Positions 1 to 5,804 of a DNA stretch of 11,461 nucleotides are shown here, piece after piece. The first letter of the stretch is position 1, and each line of letters starts with the position of its first letter. Made by a program: the position numbers and the translations under genes. The DNA is from JACVRW01 sp035705985 (lineage in GTDB: Bacteria; Actinomycetota; Thermoleophilia; Solirubrobacterales; Thermoleophilaceae): NCBI GenBank assembly GCA_035705985.1, contig DASSVP010000239.1, positions 1 through 11,461 on the forward strand, given 5' to 3'. Under the pieces are notes generated by a model. The model saw only the letters and a program-made list of their open reading frames with translations. It ran no database searches and had not been told where the DNA came from.

Positions 1-28
1 CGCCGCGATCCTCTCACGCGCGCGCCAC

Positions 29-34
29 TAGTCT
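29..34 (+). promoter_or_regulatory. Putative -10 box (TAGTCT) of a leaderless transcript
   Basis: TAGTCT fits TANNNT and ends exactly six bases before the ATG at 41, so transcription would begin at or next to the start codon. No Shine-Dalgarno sequence precedes that ATG. No convincing -35 is visible in the few upstream bases available. The same hexamer spacing recurs at other gene starts in this window, which raises confidence. Confidence 0.5.
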
Positions 35-40
35 CGCCAC

Positions 41-499
41 ATGCCGTATACGGCCGCCGAAGGGCGACAGGAGCTGCTCGCCGCGCTCGCCGAGGCGATC
101 GAGCGAATCGCCGTCGCGCTGGCGGCGCTCGGCGCCGCCTATGAGCAGCTCGACGAGCACAACGCGGACAGGCTCGAGGACGAGCTGTTCGGCCCGGTCC
201 AGAAGGCCTACGGCCGGGCGAAGAGCACCTACGCGCGGTTCGCGGAGCGCCACGGCGTGGGCGACCGCAGCTTCGCCACGGCGTCACCCGGCATCCCGTC
301 AACCGGCGCCAAGGGCTTCATCGACAACTCGGTGAGCGCGGTGGCCGAGGCCGATGCCACGCTGTCGGAGCTGCAGGACTCGGAGCTGCCGACGGAGGTG
401 GGCGACGTCGAGCTGCGAGCCGGGCTCGCCGAGGTGCGCGAGCTGCTCGGCGGCGTGCGACGCCGAGCGCGCGAGCTCGAGCGAACGCTCGGCCGTTAA
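41..499 (+). CDS. Hypothetical helical protein, 152 aa
   Basis: I do not recognise this protein. It is rich in Ala, Glu, Leu and Arg and looks almost entirely alpha-helical. Residues about 5-75 form long amphipathic helices, a Gly/Pro/Ser-rich linker follows at about 76-92, and a second helical stretch runs from about 95 to a basic C-terminus ending in LERTLGR. There is no signal peptide or membrane segment, so it is probably cytosolic, perhaps a helical bundle or coiled coil. The ATG at 41 is chosen because a TANNNT hexamer lies six bases upstream and the ORF opens there. Codons end overwhelmingly in G or C, as in neighbouring genes, so it is very likely expressed. It is followed after 39 bases by the ABM-like gene, which has its own ribosome binding site, so the two may be co-transcribed. 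Function is unknown. Confidence 0.72.
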   Translation: MPYTAAEGRQELLAALAEAIERIAVALAALGAAYEQLDEHNADRLEDELFGPVQKAYGRAKSTYARFAERHGVGDRSFATASPGIPSTGAKGFIDNSVSAVAEADATLSELQDSELPTEVGDVELRAGLAEVRELLGGVRRRARELERTLGR

Positions 500-528
500 G
501 TGCGAATATCACGCTTCCGAACCCGGCC

Positions 529-534
529 AGGAGG
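529..534 (+). promoter_or_regulatory. Shine-Dalgarno AGGAGG deciding the start at 539
   Basis: A perfect AGGAGG lies four bases before the ATG at 539. It favours that start over an in-frame GTG at 500, which directly follows the previous stop codon and would add 13 residues of unlikely sequence. Confidence 0.75.
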
Positions 535-538
535 CGAC

Positions 539-829
539 ATGTACGCACGCATCGCGACATTCGAAAGCGACCCGGCGAGGATCGACGACGCCATCGAGCT
601 CGTCCGATCCGAGGTCGAGTCCGGCGACACGCCCGAGGGTCTCGAGGGGGCGAAGATGATGATGCTCGTCAACCGCGAGACCGGAAAGGGGCTCGGCGTC
701 ACGATCTTCGAGAGCGAGGACGCGATGCGCCGCGGCGACGAGGCACTCAACGCCATGAACCCCGGCGCGACCGAGCGGCGGACGTCCGTCGAGTTCTACG
801 AGGTGCCGGTCCAGACGGTCCACGAGTAG
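539..829 (+). CDS. Small ABM-like (dimeric alpha/beta barrel) protein, 96 aa
   Basis: The length and strand/helix order match the dimeric ferredoxin-like alpha/beta barrel seen in the antibiotic biosynthesis monooxygenase (ABM) superfamily. The N-terminal strand MYARIATFE is followed by a helix (DPARIDDAIELVRSEVE), a hydrophobic strand around residues 35-45 (KMMMLVNRETG), a strand GLGVTIFES, a helix that starts EDAMRRGDEAL, and a last strand VEFYEVPV. Such proteins work as small dimers; some are oxygenases or haem-degrading enzymes, but many have no known substrate. No residue here assigns one. The start is set by the AGGAGG just upstream. It follows the helical protein by 39 bases on the same strand. 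The fold assignment is fairly firm, the activity is unknown. Confidence 0.75.
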   Translation: MYARIATFESDPARIDDAIELVRSEVESGDTPEGLEGAKMMMLVNRETGKGLGVTIFESEDAMRRGDEALNAMNPGATERRTSVEFYEVPVQTVHE

Positions 830-849
830 GCGGGCGAGGTCCGCTGTGC

Positions 850-996
850 GGATCGTTCGCCGATGACGCGGAGCGCGCCGGCACGCGGATGCTGGACGCG
901 GGCTGGTCCGACGAGCGCTCCGTGCGCCGGGCGCTGATCGAGCCCGTCGAGCCGATGACCGTGACGCGGATCTGCGAGGAGATCGCGGCCGGCTGA
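850..996 (+). pseudogene. Startless coding-like frame, possible gene remnant or missed small gene
   Basis: In this frame 46 of the 48 sense codons from 850 to 993 end in G or C, and the composition looks like real protein, ending in MTVTRICEEIAAG before TGA at 994. The frame is open further upstream but has no normal start near 850. The first in-frame ATG is at 889, which would give only 35 residues without a ribosome binding site. A GTG at 846 lies in another frame and stops at 866 after six codons (MRIVRR), so a single indel could have separated a start from this frame. It may be the 3' end of a decayed gene, a very small gene, or chance. I do not recognise the protein. Confidence 0.35.
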
Positions 997-1009
997 GGCG
1001 TGTCGCCGT

Positions 1010-1204
1010 TTAGCGCGTGCCGCGCGACCAGTTCGCGATCAGCGCGGATTCGTCACGGCCGTAGACGCTCGCCGGCGCGAAGGCGCCCGGCGCGCCGCCG
1101 TACACGTCGTGGTAGGGATGCTCGGCGATGCCGCTCCCCTCGACGGTGTAGTAGCCGTAGACGACCCCGACGAACATGACGGCGCAAAAGATGAGGATCT
1201 CCAT
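1010..1204 (-). CDS. Small single-pass membrane protein, 64 aa
   Basis: The protein begins MEILIFCAVMFVGVVYGYYT, a single N-terminal hydrophobic segment of about 17 residues. A polar tail rich in Gly, Ala and Tyr (around HPYHDVYGGAPG) follows and ends NWSRGTR. It is probably anchored in the cytoplasmic membrane with a short soluble domain. I choose the ATG at 1204 because the hydrophobic segment starts there. An in-frame GTG at 1252 would add 16 residues with no ribosome binding site. A hexamer GACAGT sits six bases upstream of the ATG, a weak match to the -10 pattern of this window. The gene lies downstream of the repeat-protein gene on the same strand (62 bases from that stop to this ATG). 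No family is recognised. Confidence 0.6.
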   Translation of the reverse strand: MEILIFCAVMFVGVVYGYYTVEGSGIAEHPYHDVYGGAPGAFAPASVYGRDESALIANWSRGTR

Positions 1205-1266
1205 GGCCGTACTGTCTCGCCGGGGGACGGCCACCACTGTGAGGTGTGTCACGCGCGCAGCCCGGG

Positions 1267-1545
1267 CTACTCCCGAGTCGGCGGCCAGCGCTCGCCGGCT
1301 ACCTCGAGTTGCCCCACTCTTAGCGAGCCGATCTCGATGTCCTCGGCGCGCAGCTTGCGGATGACCGCGTTTGCGATCGCCAGACGTCCGATGGCCAGCG
1401 CGCCGACGGCCGACACGGCGACGGCGAGCGGTCCCATCGCCGACGGTCCTACAACGCGGGCGCCGACCGCCTTTGCGCCGGTCAGGCTCGCTCCGGTGGC
1501 GGTGGCGCCGGTGGTGAGGCGGGGAATCCTGAGGTTGCGGGTCAT
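1267..1545 (-). CDS. Pentapeptide-periodic repeat protein, 92 aa
   Basis: After an N-terminal MTRNLRIPRL, residues 13-83 follow a strict five-residue period. The positions 13, 18, 23 and so on to 83 are Gly in 10 of 15 cases and Ala in 3 more. The residue before each is nearly always Val, Ile, Thr or Met, and in the second half the residue two after is mostly Leu or Ile. This spacing is what pentapeptide-repeat proteins use to form a right-handed square beta-helix, and 15 units would make nearly four coils. The consensus (small-x-Leu-x-Val/Ile) is more hydrophobic than the classical A(D/N)LXX, so it may be a divergent relative or a bactofilin-like solenoid. Its ATG overlaps the stop of the SnoaL-like gene (ATGA, 1542-1545) and has a good ribosome binding site. 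Function unknown. Confidence 0.72.
   Translation of the reverse strand: MTRNLRIPRLTTGATATGASLTGAKAVGARVVGPSAMGPLAVAVSAVGALAIGRLAIANAVIRKLRAEDIEIGSLRVGQLEVAGERWPPTRE
1297..1509 (-). repeat. Fifteen tandem 5-residue (15-base) protein repeats
   Basis: This part of the 92-aa protein encodes residues 13-83. Units such as ALAIG, RLAIA, SLRVG and QLEVA show the pattern. The first half is Ala/Thr/Gly-rich; the second half is more regular, with Leu in the middle and charged residues on the exposed positions. The repeat is clear in protein but degenerate in DNA, so it is old rather than a recent expansion. Confidence 0.7.
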
Positions 1546-1979
1546 ACTCGCTTCTCCTCTCTGATGGGCACGGCTTCCTGGCTGCGCGCTCCGGCGAGCT
1601 GCAACGCCTCCTGCCAGGTGGCCACGTAGTCGAACCGGACGATCAAGCCGTCCTCGAATGTCGTCACCTGGTGGTAGAGCTCCGTGTCGAGCTCTATGCC
1701 GCTGCCCTTGCCGCGCCCGAAGTGGCGCAGCCGGACGGCCACTCTGTCGCCCGCGTCGACGTGTTCCTGTGGGAGCAGCTTCAACTCGTCGAACGTTTCG
1801 TCGATGCCCTCCCAGAAGCGGATGATCTGCCTCGGCCCGACGCACGAGTCGAAGTCCTGCCGCGCGGGCAGCACCCACTCGACCTGGGGGTGGAAGTCGG
1901 CGACGGCGGCGTCGAAGTCGCGCCGGTTGTAGGCCTCGATGAAGGCCAGGGTCTTGTCGACGTTCTCAGACGTGGTCAC
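1542..1979 (-). CDS. SnoaL-like / NTF2-fold protein, 145 aa
   Basis: The N-terminus (TLAFIEAYNRRDFDAAVADF, then HPQVEWVLP) is the typical opening helix and first strand of SnoaL-like proteins. The C-terminal half carries the usual strands: VAVRLRHFGRGKGSG, ELYHQVTTFEDGLIVRFDYV and a final helix TWQEALQLAG. Length fits a single-domain NTF2 fold. Members of this family include polyketide cyclases, isomerases and many proteins of unknown role, so the substrate cannot be named. The start is a GTG at 1979, six bases after the stop of the GNAT gene, without a clear ribosome binding site. It is thus probably the second gene of an operon GNAT - SnoaL-like - repeat protein. Its stop overlaps the next start by four bases. 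Confidence 0.82.
   Translation of the reverse strand: MTTSENVDKTLAFIEAYNRRDFDAAVADFHPQVEWVLPARQDFDSCVGPRQIIRFWEGIDETFDELKLLPQEHVDAGDRVAVRLRHFGRGKGSGIELDTELYHQVTTFEDGLIVRFDYVATWQEALQLAGARSQEAVPIREEKRV
1551..1560 (-). promoter_or_regulatory. Ribosome binding site of the pentapeptide-periodic gene
   Basis: On the minus strand AGAGGAGAAG lies five bases before the ATG at 1545, inside the 3' end of the SnoaL-like gene. It supports that ATG as the true start even though a longer frame continues upstream. It is the only stop/start overlap in the window that also has a clear ribosome binding site. Confidence 0.65.
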
Positions 1980-1985
1980 ACGAGC

Positions 1986-2744
1986 TTACGTGCCGCCCGG
2001 AAGACGTAGGCAGTCGAGGAGCTTCCACTCCGGGCGGAAGCCCAGCCGCCGGTAGATCTCCTTCGGGCGGCCCTCGTCGTCGGCCACGATCCACAGGTCG
2101 GTCGCGTCGCGGCCGGCCTCGATTGCCGCCCGTGTGAGCGCCGTCCCGAGACCGCGGCCGCGATGATCCGGATGCACGAAGACGCTCGTGACCTCCGCCG
2201 TGGCGCCCGCGCGCTCCAGCTGTGAGAAACCCACGGGAGCGCCGCGCTCGAACGCCGCGAAGACCTCGGCGCCCCTCGTCATGGAGATCTCGCGCTCCTG
2301 CTCGAGGCCGTCCGCGGCGTCGACGCCGGGGAAGTCCTCGCGGTACCAGTCGAGGCGCAGGTGCCTGACCGCGTCGTACGCCACCTGCTCGATGTCCGGG
2401 CTCGTCACGGGCTCGACGTGACCCTCGTGACGCATCCACACGAGGCGCGTGGTCTTCCAGCCGAGCGCCTCGAGGTCCGGACGAATCGGTTCCCCGGAGG
2501 AGGCGACCTCGAAGCCGGCGCGCCGGTGGGCGAGTTCGCTGAGACCCTCGTCCGCCACGCGAACGAGCTCGGCCGCGGTGAGCTCGGCATCGTCCTCGAC
2601 ACGCACGAGGTTGTAGTCCCAGCAGTCCGGGTAGCGCGTCGCGCGGATGACCGTGCCGTGCTCCCAAGGCTCGATGACGTCGCACACCGCGGCCTGGTTC
2701 TCGTGGACCCACGCCCGGGCCCGGCTGGCCGCGTCCGCTCCCAT
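1986..2744 (-). CDS. GNAT-family N-acetyltransferase, 252 aa
   Basis: The acetyl-CoA binding motif A is clear at residues about 184-210: EVTSVFVHPDHRGRGLGTAL, with the R-x-x-G-x-G loop at 195-200. A second motif follows near 228-242 (KEIYRRLGFRPEWKL), where the tyrosine position is usual for the general acid. The C-terminal GNAT domain covers about 110-250. The first 110 residues lack motif A and look like the degenerate N-terminal half found in many two-part GNAT proteins. The acceptor substrate is unknown. The gene is divergent from the hydroxyproline set with only 35 bases between the two ATGs. TAAGCT lies seven bases upstream of its ATG, suggesting a leaderless mRNA. It heads the minus-strand group that includes the SnoaL-like gene. 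Confidence 0.85.
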   Translation of the reverse strand: MGADAASRARAWVHENQAAVCDVIEPWEHGTVIRATRYPDCWDYNLVRVEDDAELTAAELVRVADEGLSELAHRRAGFEVASSGEPIRPDLEALGWKTTRLVWMRHEGHVEPVTSPDIEQVAYDAVRHLRLDWYREDFPGVDAADGLEQEREISMTRGAEVFAAFERGAPVGFSQLERAGATAEVTSVFVHPDHRGRGLGTALTRAAIEAGRDATDLWIVADDEGRPKEIYRRLGFRPEWKLLDCLRLPGGT

Positions 2745-2773
2745 TGCCGCGAGCTTACGGTCCGCGTCATGAT
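2744..2773 (+). promoter_or_regulatory. Putative promoter of the hydroxyproline operon
   Basis: TTGCCG at 2744-2749 and CATGAT at 2768-2773 are separated by 18 bases. They match the sigma-70-type -35 and -10 in four of six and, for the -10, at the A and T most conserved in TANNNT. The -10 ends six bases before the ATG at 2780, so the transcript would be leaderless. The -35 overlaps the start codon of the divergent GNAT gene. Confidence 0.4.
2752..2757 (-). promoter_or_regulatory. Putative -10 box (TAAGCT) for the GNAT gene
   Basis: Read on the minus strand, TAAGCT (TANNNT) ends seven bases before the ATG at 2744, and there is no ribosome binding site. No good -35 is visible. It lies inside the spacer of the opposing putative promoter. 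Confidence 0.4.
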
Positions 2774-2779
2774 TCCCGC

Positions 2780-3667
2780 ATGACCACTTTCCCCGGCATC
2801 ATCCCGGCCGTCGTCGTGCCGTTCGCGGAGGACGACTCGATCGACGTCGGCGCGCTGCGCGCGAACGTCACCCATCTGATCGATCGCGGGGTTCACGGGC
2901 TCGTTGTCAACGGGACGATGGGCGAAGCGAGCGCGCTGTCGGACGACGAGCGCGGGCTCGTGATCGACACGGTGCTGGGCGTAGCCGAGGGGCGGCTGCC
3001 GGTGACGGTGGGCGTGTCATCGGCTTCGACCGCCGCGTCGCGCGGGTACGCCGAGCAGGCGCGGGTCGCGGGCGCGCACGGGGTGATGTGCCTGCCGCCG
3101 GTGCTGTACCGGGGGACGCCCAAGGAGCTGGCCGCGCACTTCGCGGCGGTCGCGGAGGCGTCGGGGCTGCCGGTGATGGCCTACAACAACCCCGAGGCGT
3201 CCGGGCAGGACCTGACGCCCGAGACGATCGCGGAGCTCGCCGCCGCGGTGCCGGCGGTGGTGGCCGTGAAGGAGTGCTCGGGCGACGCGCGCCGGATCGC
3301 GGAGCTGCTCGGCTCGACCGACCTCGAGATCCTGGTCGGCGGGGACGACTGGGCGCTCGAGGGCTTCGCCGCAGGGTCGACCGGCTGGGTCTCGGGGGTC
3401 GCGAACATCGCGCCGCGCGAGTGCGTGGAGCTCTTCGAGGCGGTGAACGACGGCCGGCTCTCCGAGGCGCGCGAGCTCTACCAGCGGCTGCTGCCGCTAG
3501 GGCGGCTCGACATGACACCCTGGCTCGTCCAGTACTTCAAGGGCGCGATGGACGCTGTCGGGCTGGTTGGCGGACCAACCCGCCCGCCGCGGCTGCCGCT
3601 CGGCGCGGAACAGCAGGGGCTGCTGCGCGAGGCGGTGGACGCGCTCGGCCTGCGCGTGCCCGCGTGA
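2780..3667 (+). CDS. DapA-superfamily lyase, probable pyrroline-4-hydroxy-2-carboxylate deaminase, 295 aa
   Basis: This is a complete TIM-barrel class I aldolase of the DapA/NanA superfamily. It shows the substrate-carboxylate loop GTMGE at 45-49, the catalytic Tyr135 in AYNNPEASG and the Schiff-base Lys164 in VVAVKECSGD. It is unlikely to be dihydrodipicolinate synthase. The second Thr of GTTGE is Met, the Tyr of the catalytic triad that comes from the neighbouring subunit is Leu (near 109), and the Arg that binds aspartate semialdehyde is Ala140. With the epimerase and flavoenzyme downstream, the best fit is the deaminase/dehydratase that turns pyrroline-4-hydroxy-2-carboxylate into alpha-ketoglutarate semialdehyde (EC 3.5.4.22). 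The ATG at 2780 is preferred over one at 2744 because the family's conserved FPGIIPAVVVPF follows it directly. The stop overlaps the next start (GTGA). The superfamily is certain; the substrate is inferred from context. Confidence 0.85.
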   Translation: MTTFPGIIPAVVVPFAEDDSIDVGALRANVTHLIDRGVHGLVVNGTMGEASALSDDERGLVIDTVLGVAEGRLPVTVGVSSASTAASRGYAEQARVAGAHGVMCLPPVLYRGTPKELAAHFAAVAEASGLPVMAYNNPEASGQDLTPETIAELAAAVPAVVAVKECSGDARRIAELLGSTDLEILVGGDDWALEGFAAGSTGWVSGVANIAPRECVELFEAVNDGRLSEARELYQRLLPLGRLDMTPWLVQYFKGAMDAVGLVGGPTRPPRLPLGAEQQGLLREAVDALGLRVPA

Positions 3668-4668
3668 GGGCCACTCGCTGCTTCAGCGCCGTCGACTCGC
3701 ACACCGAGGGGATGCCCACGCGCGTGATCACGGGCGGGGTGCCGCAGCTGCCGGGTGCGACGATGCTCGAGCGCAAGCTGCGATTCGAGGCGGAGCGGGA
3801 CGACCTGCGCCTGCTGCTGATGCAGGAGCCGCGCGGGCACGGCGCGATGTCGGGGGCGATCCTGCAGCCGCCGACGCGGGACGACGCGGACTGGGGTGTC
3901 TTGTACATCGAGGTGTCCGGCTGCCTGCCGATGTGCGGACACGGGACGATCGGCGTGGCGACGGTGCTGGTGGAGACCGGGATGGTCGAGGTCGTCGAGC
4001 CCGAGACGGTGATCAAGCTCGACACGCCGGCGGGCCTGATCGAGGCCCGCGTGGCGGTGGAGGACGGGCGGGCGACGGCGGTGTCGCTCTTGAACGTGCC
4101 GTCGTTCCTGCACGAGCACGGCGCCGTGGTGCAGGTCCCGGGGCTCGGGCCGGTCACGTACGACATGGCGTACGGCGGGAACTTCTACGCGCTGCTGGAC
4201 GCGGCGAGCGTTGGCCTGCGGCCGGAGGCCGAGGAAGCGCAGACGCTGATCGACAACGGGCTGGAGATCATGGCCGCTATCAACGCGTCGAACGAGCCGG
4301 TGCATCCGGAGGACGAGCGGATCCACGGGTGCCGCCATGTGGTCTTCCACGAGCCGGGAACGAACGGGGCCGACGCCAAGGCGGCGACCTCGATCCACCC
4401 GGGCTGGCTGGACCGCTCGCCGTGCGGGACCGGCACTTCGGCGCGCCTCGCACAGCTGCACGCGCTGGGTGAGCTGCAGGTCGGCGACGGGTTCGTGAAC
4501 GAGTCGCTGATCGGGACGCGCTTCACGGGGCGCGCTGTCGAGGAGACCACCGTTGCCGGCAAGCCCGCGATCGTGCCCGAGATCACCGGCCGCGCCTGGA
4601 TCACCGGAATCGGCCAGTACCTGCTGGACCCGACCGACCCATTCCCAGCCGGCTTCCGCCTGGCGTGA
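3664..4668 (+). CDS. Proline racemase family, probable 4-hydroxyproline 2-epimerase, 334 aa
   Basis: Both catalytic cysteines of the proline racemase family are present: Cys91 in PMCGHGTIG and Cys254 in DRSPCGTGTSA. Other family signatures are DSHTEGMPTRV near 11, the GHGAMSGAI segment near 58 and YGGNFYAL near 170. Two cysteines mean a reversible racemase or epimerase. The related trans-3-hydroxyproline dehydratases have Thr in place of the second Cys. The expected reaction is trans-4-hydroxy-L-proline to cis-4-hydroxy-D-proline, without cofactor, in the cytosol. The start is GTG at 3664, overlapping the stop of the DapA-like gene (3664-3667), and conserved family sequence begins within a few residues of it. 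There is no ribosome binding site, so translation is probably coupled. Proline racemase is the main alternative, but the flanking genes favour hydroxyproline. Confidence 0.88.
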   Translation: MRATRCFSAVDSHTEGMPTRVITGGVPQLPGATMLERKLRFEAERDDLRLLLMQEPRGHGAMSGAILQPPTRDDADWGVLYIEVSGCLPMCGHGTIGVATVLVETGMVEVVEPETVIKLDTPAGLIEARVAVEDGRATAVSLLNVPSFLHEHGAVVQVPGLGPVTYDMAYGGNFYALLDAASVGLRPEAEEAQTLIDNGLEIMAAINASNEPVHPEDERIHGCRHVVFHEPGTNGADAKAATSIHPGWLDRSPCGTGTSARLAQLHALGELQVGDGFVNESLIGTRFTGRAVEETTVAGKPAIVPEITGRAWITGIGQYLLDPTDPFPAGFRLA

Positions 4669-5795
4669 GCGTCGTCTTGGTCGGCGCCGGAATCGTCGGC
4701 TGCGCGACGGCGTACGAGCTGACGAAACGCGGCGTGCCCGTGACGCTCGTGGACCGCCGCGAGGTGAGCAGCGGGACGACGGGGCTTGGGGAGGGCAACG
4801 CGCTCTGCTCGGACAAGGACGAAGGCCCCGAGCTGGACTTGGCCGTAGCCGGAATGCCGCTCTTCGACGAGCTCGAAGAGCTGATCGGCGAACCCGCCCG
4901 AATCCGCCGCAAGGGAGCGCTGATCGTGCACCCGGACGAGAGGACGTGGGCCGGCGAAGCAGCTCGCGTAGCGCGACTGCTCGGCGCTGGCGTGAGCGCC
5001 TCGCTGCTCTCGGCGGACGAAGTGCGCGAAATGGAACCGAACCTGACCGGCGAGATCCACGGCGCGCTGTACGTAGCCGAGGACCTGCAGTGCGACCCAC
5101 GAGCGATCGCTCAAGCACTCGCGGCGTGGAGCGAGGACCACGGAGCCGAGATCCGCGCAGGCACCGAGGCAACCACCCTCGAACCAGGTAAGGGCGTACA
5201 CCTGGCCGGCGGCACCCTCCTGCCCGCCGAGCAGATCGTGCTGACCGCCGGCCCCTGGTCGGCACCCCTCGCAGCAACCGCAGGACTGAGCCTGCCCCTC
5301 GAGCCGCGAAAAGGCCAACTCACTCGCCTTCGCCTGCCCGAACCCGAACCAACCTTCCTACGCCGAAAGATCGTGGACGGCAGCTACCTCTCATCGGTGA
5401 CTAGCACCGCGGCAGACCGCCAGATCTCAACCGTGGTCGAGACCACCTGGGACGGTCACGTGATCGTCGGCTCGACGCGCGAACGCTGCGGGTTCGACCC
5501 GGCCGTTGACGACTCCCTCGCTCACGAAGTCCAAGCCCGAGCGGCAGAGCTGGTCCCCGCCTTGACAGACCTTCCGCCCGACGCAACCTGGGTCGGCTTC
5601 CGCCCCTGGCTGCCCGACGGCCTGCCGGCAATCGGCCCCTCGCGCGCCACGCCCGGCCTCTGGATCGGGACCGGCCACGAAGGAGCCGGCATCCAACTCG
5701 GCCCGATAACCGGCCGCCTGCTGGCACAGGCGATCGCAGGTGAGCAGCCCGACCTCGACCCCTCCCCCTTCGACCCCGATCGCTTCAGCGACTAG
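4665..5795 (+). CDS. FAD-dependent amine oxidoreductase (DAO family), probable D-hydroxyproline dehydrogenase, 376 aa
   Basis: The N-terminus VVLVGAGIVGCATAYEL is a Rossmann FAD site (G7-x-G9-x-x-G12), with Asp30 at the end of the second strand to hold the adenosine ribose. The C-terminal FAD segment GFRPWLPDGLPAIGP (from 311) and GTGHEGAGI (335-343) is typical of the D-amino acid oxidase/glycine oxidase/sarcosine oxidase family. The length fits a single-chain enzyme, unlike the multi-subunit hydroxyproline dehydrogenases of some proteobacteria. In this operon the likely reaction is oxidation of cis-4-hydroxy-D-proline to pyrroline-4-hydroxy-2-carboxylate. The electron acceptor is not predictable. 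The start GTG overlaps the epimerase stop (GTGA, 4665-4668). From about 5090 on, many codons end in A, unlike the two genes upstream. Other small-amine substrates remain possible. Confidence 0.87.
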   Translation: MSVVLVGAGIVGCATAYELTKRGVPVTLVDRREVSSGTTGLGEGNALCSDKDEGPELDLAVAGMPLFDELEELIGEPARIRRKGALIVHPDERTWAGEAARVARLLGAGVSASLLSADEVREMEPNLTGEIHGALYVAEDLQCDPRAIAQALAAWSEDHGAEIRAGTEATTLEPGKGVHLAGGTLLPAEQIVLTAGPWSAPLAATAGLSLPLEPRKGQLTRLRLPEPEPTFLRRKIVDGSYLSSVTSTAADRQISTVVETTWDGHVIVGSTRERCGFDPAVDDSLAHEVQARAAELVPALTDLPPDATWVGFRPWLPDGLPAIGPSRATPGLWIGTGHEGAGIQLGPITGRLLAQAIAGEQPDLDPSPFDPDRFSD

Positions 5796-5798
5796 CGT
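5770..5798 (+). promoter_or_regulatory. Putative promoter of the DUF4177 gene, -10 containing the upstream stop codon
   Basis: TCGACC at 5770-5775 is a partial -35 match and TAGCGT at 5793-5798 fits TANNNT, with a 17-base spacer. The -10 ends six bases before the ATG at 5805. Its first three bases are the TAG stop codon of the flavoenzyme gene. Confidence 0.45.
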
Positions 5799-5804
5799 GC
5801 GCAC

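Noticed and set aside
997..1007. Short hairpin GGCG-TGT-CGCC between convergent stops at 996 and 1010
   Set aside because: The stem is only four base pairs and lacks a T-run, so it is too weak to call a terminator.
1205..1252. Longer start (GTG at 1252) for the small membrane protein
   Set aside because: It adds 16 residues before the hydrophobic segment and has no ribosome binding site or -10 hexamer at the usual distance.
1981..2759. Repeated 10-mer CGAGCTTACG at 1981-1990 and 2750-2759, upstream of two minus-strand genes
   Set aside because: It lies at different distances from the two start codons (3 versus 7 bases from TAAGCT), and one copy contains a stop codon. It is probably coincidence rather than an operator.
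3478..5277. A 599-residue open frame on the minus strand opposite the epimerase and flavoenzyme genes
   Set aside because: It is Arg/Ala/Pro-rich with no recognisable motif, and it runs antisense to three well-supported enzyme genes. Long shadow frames are expected at this GC content.
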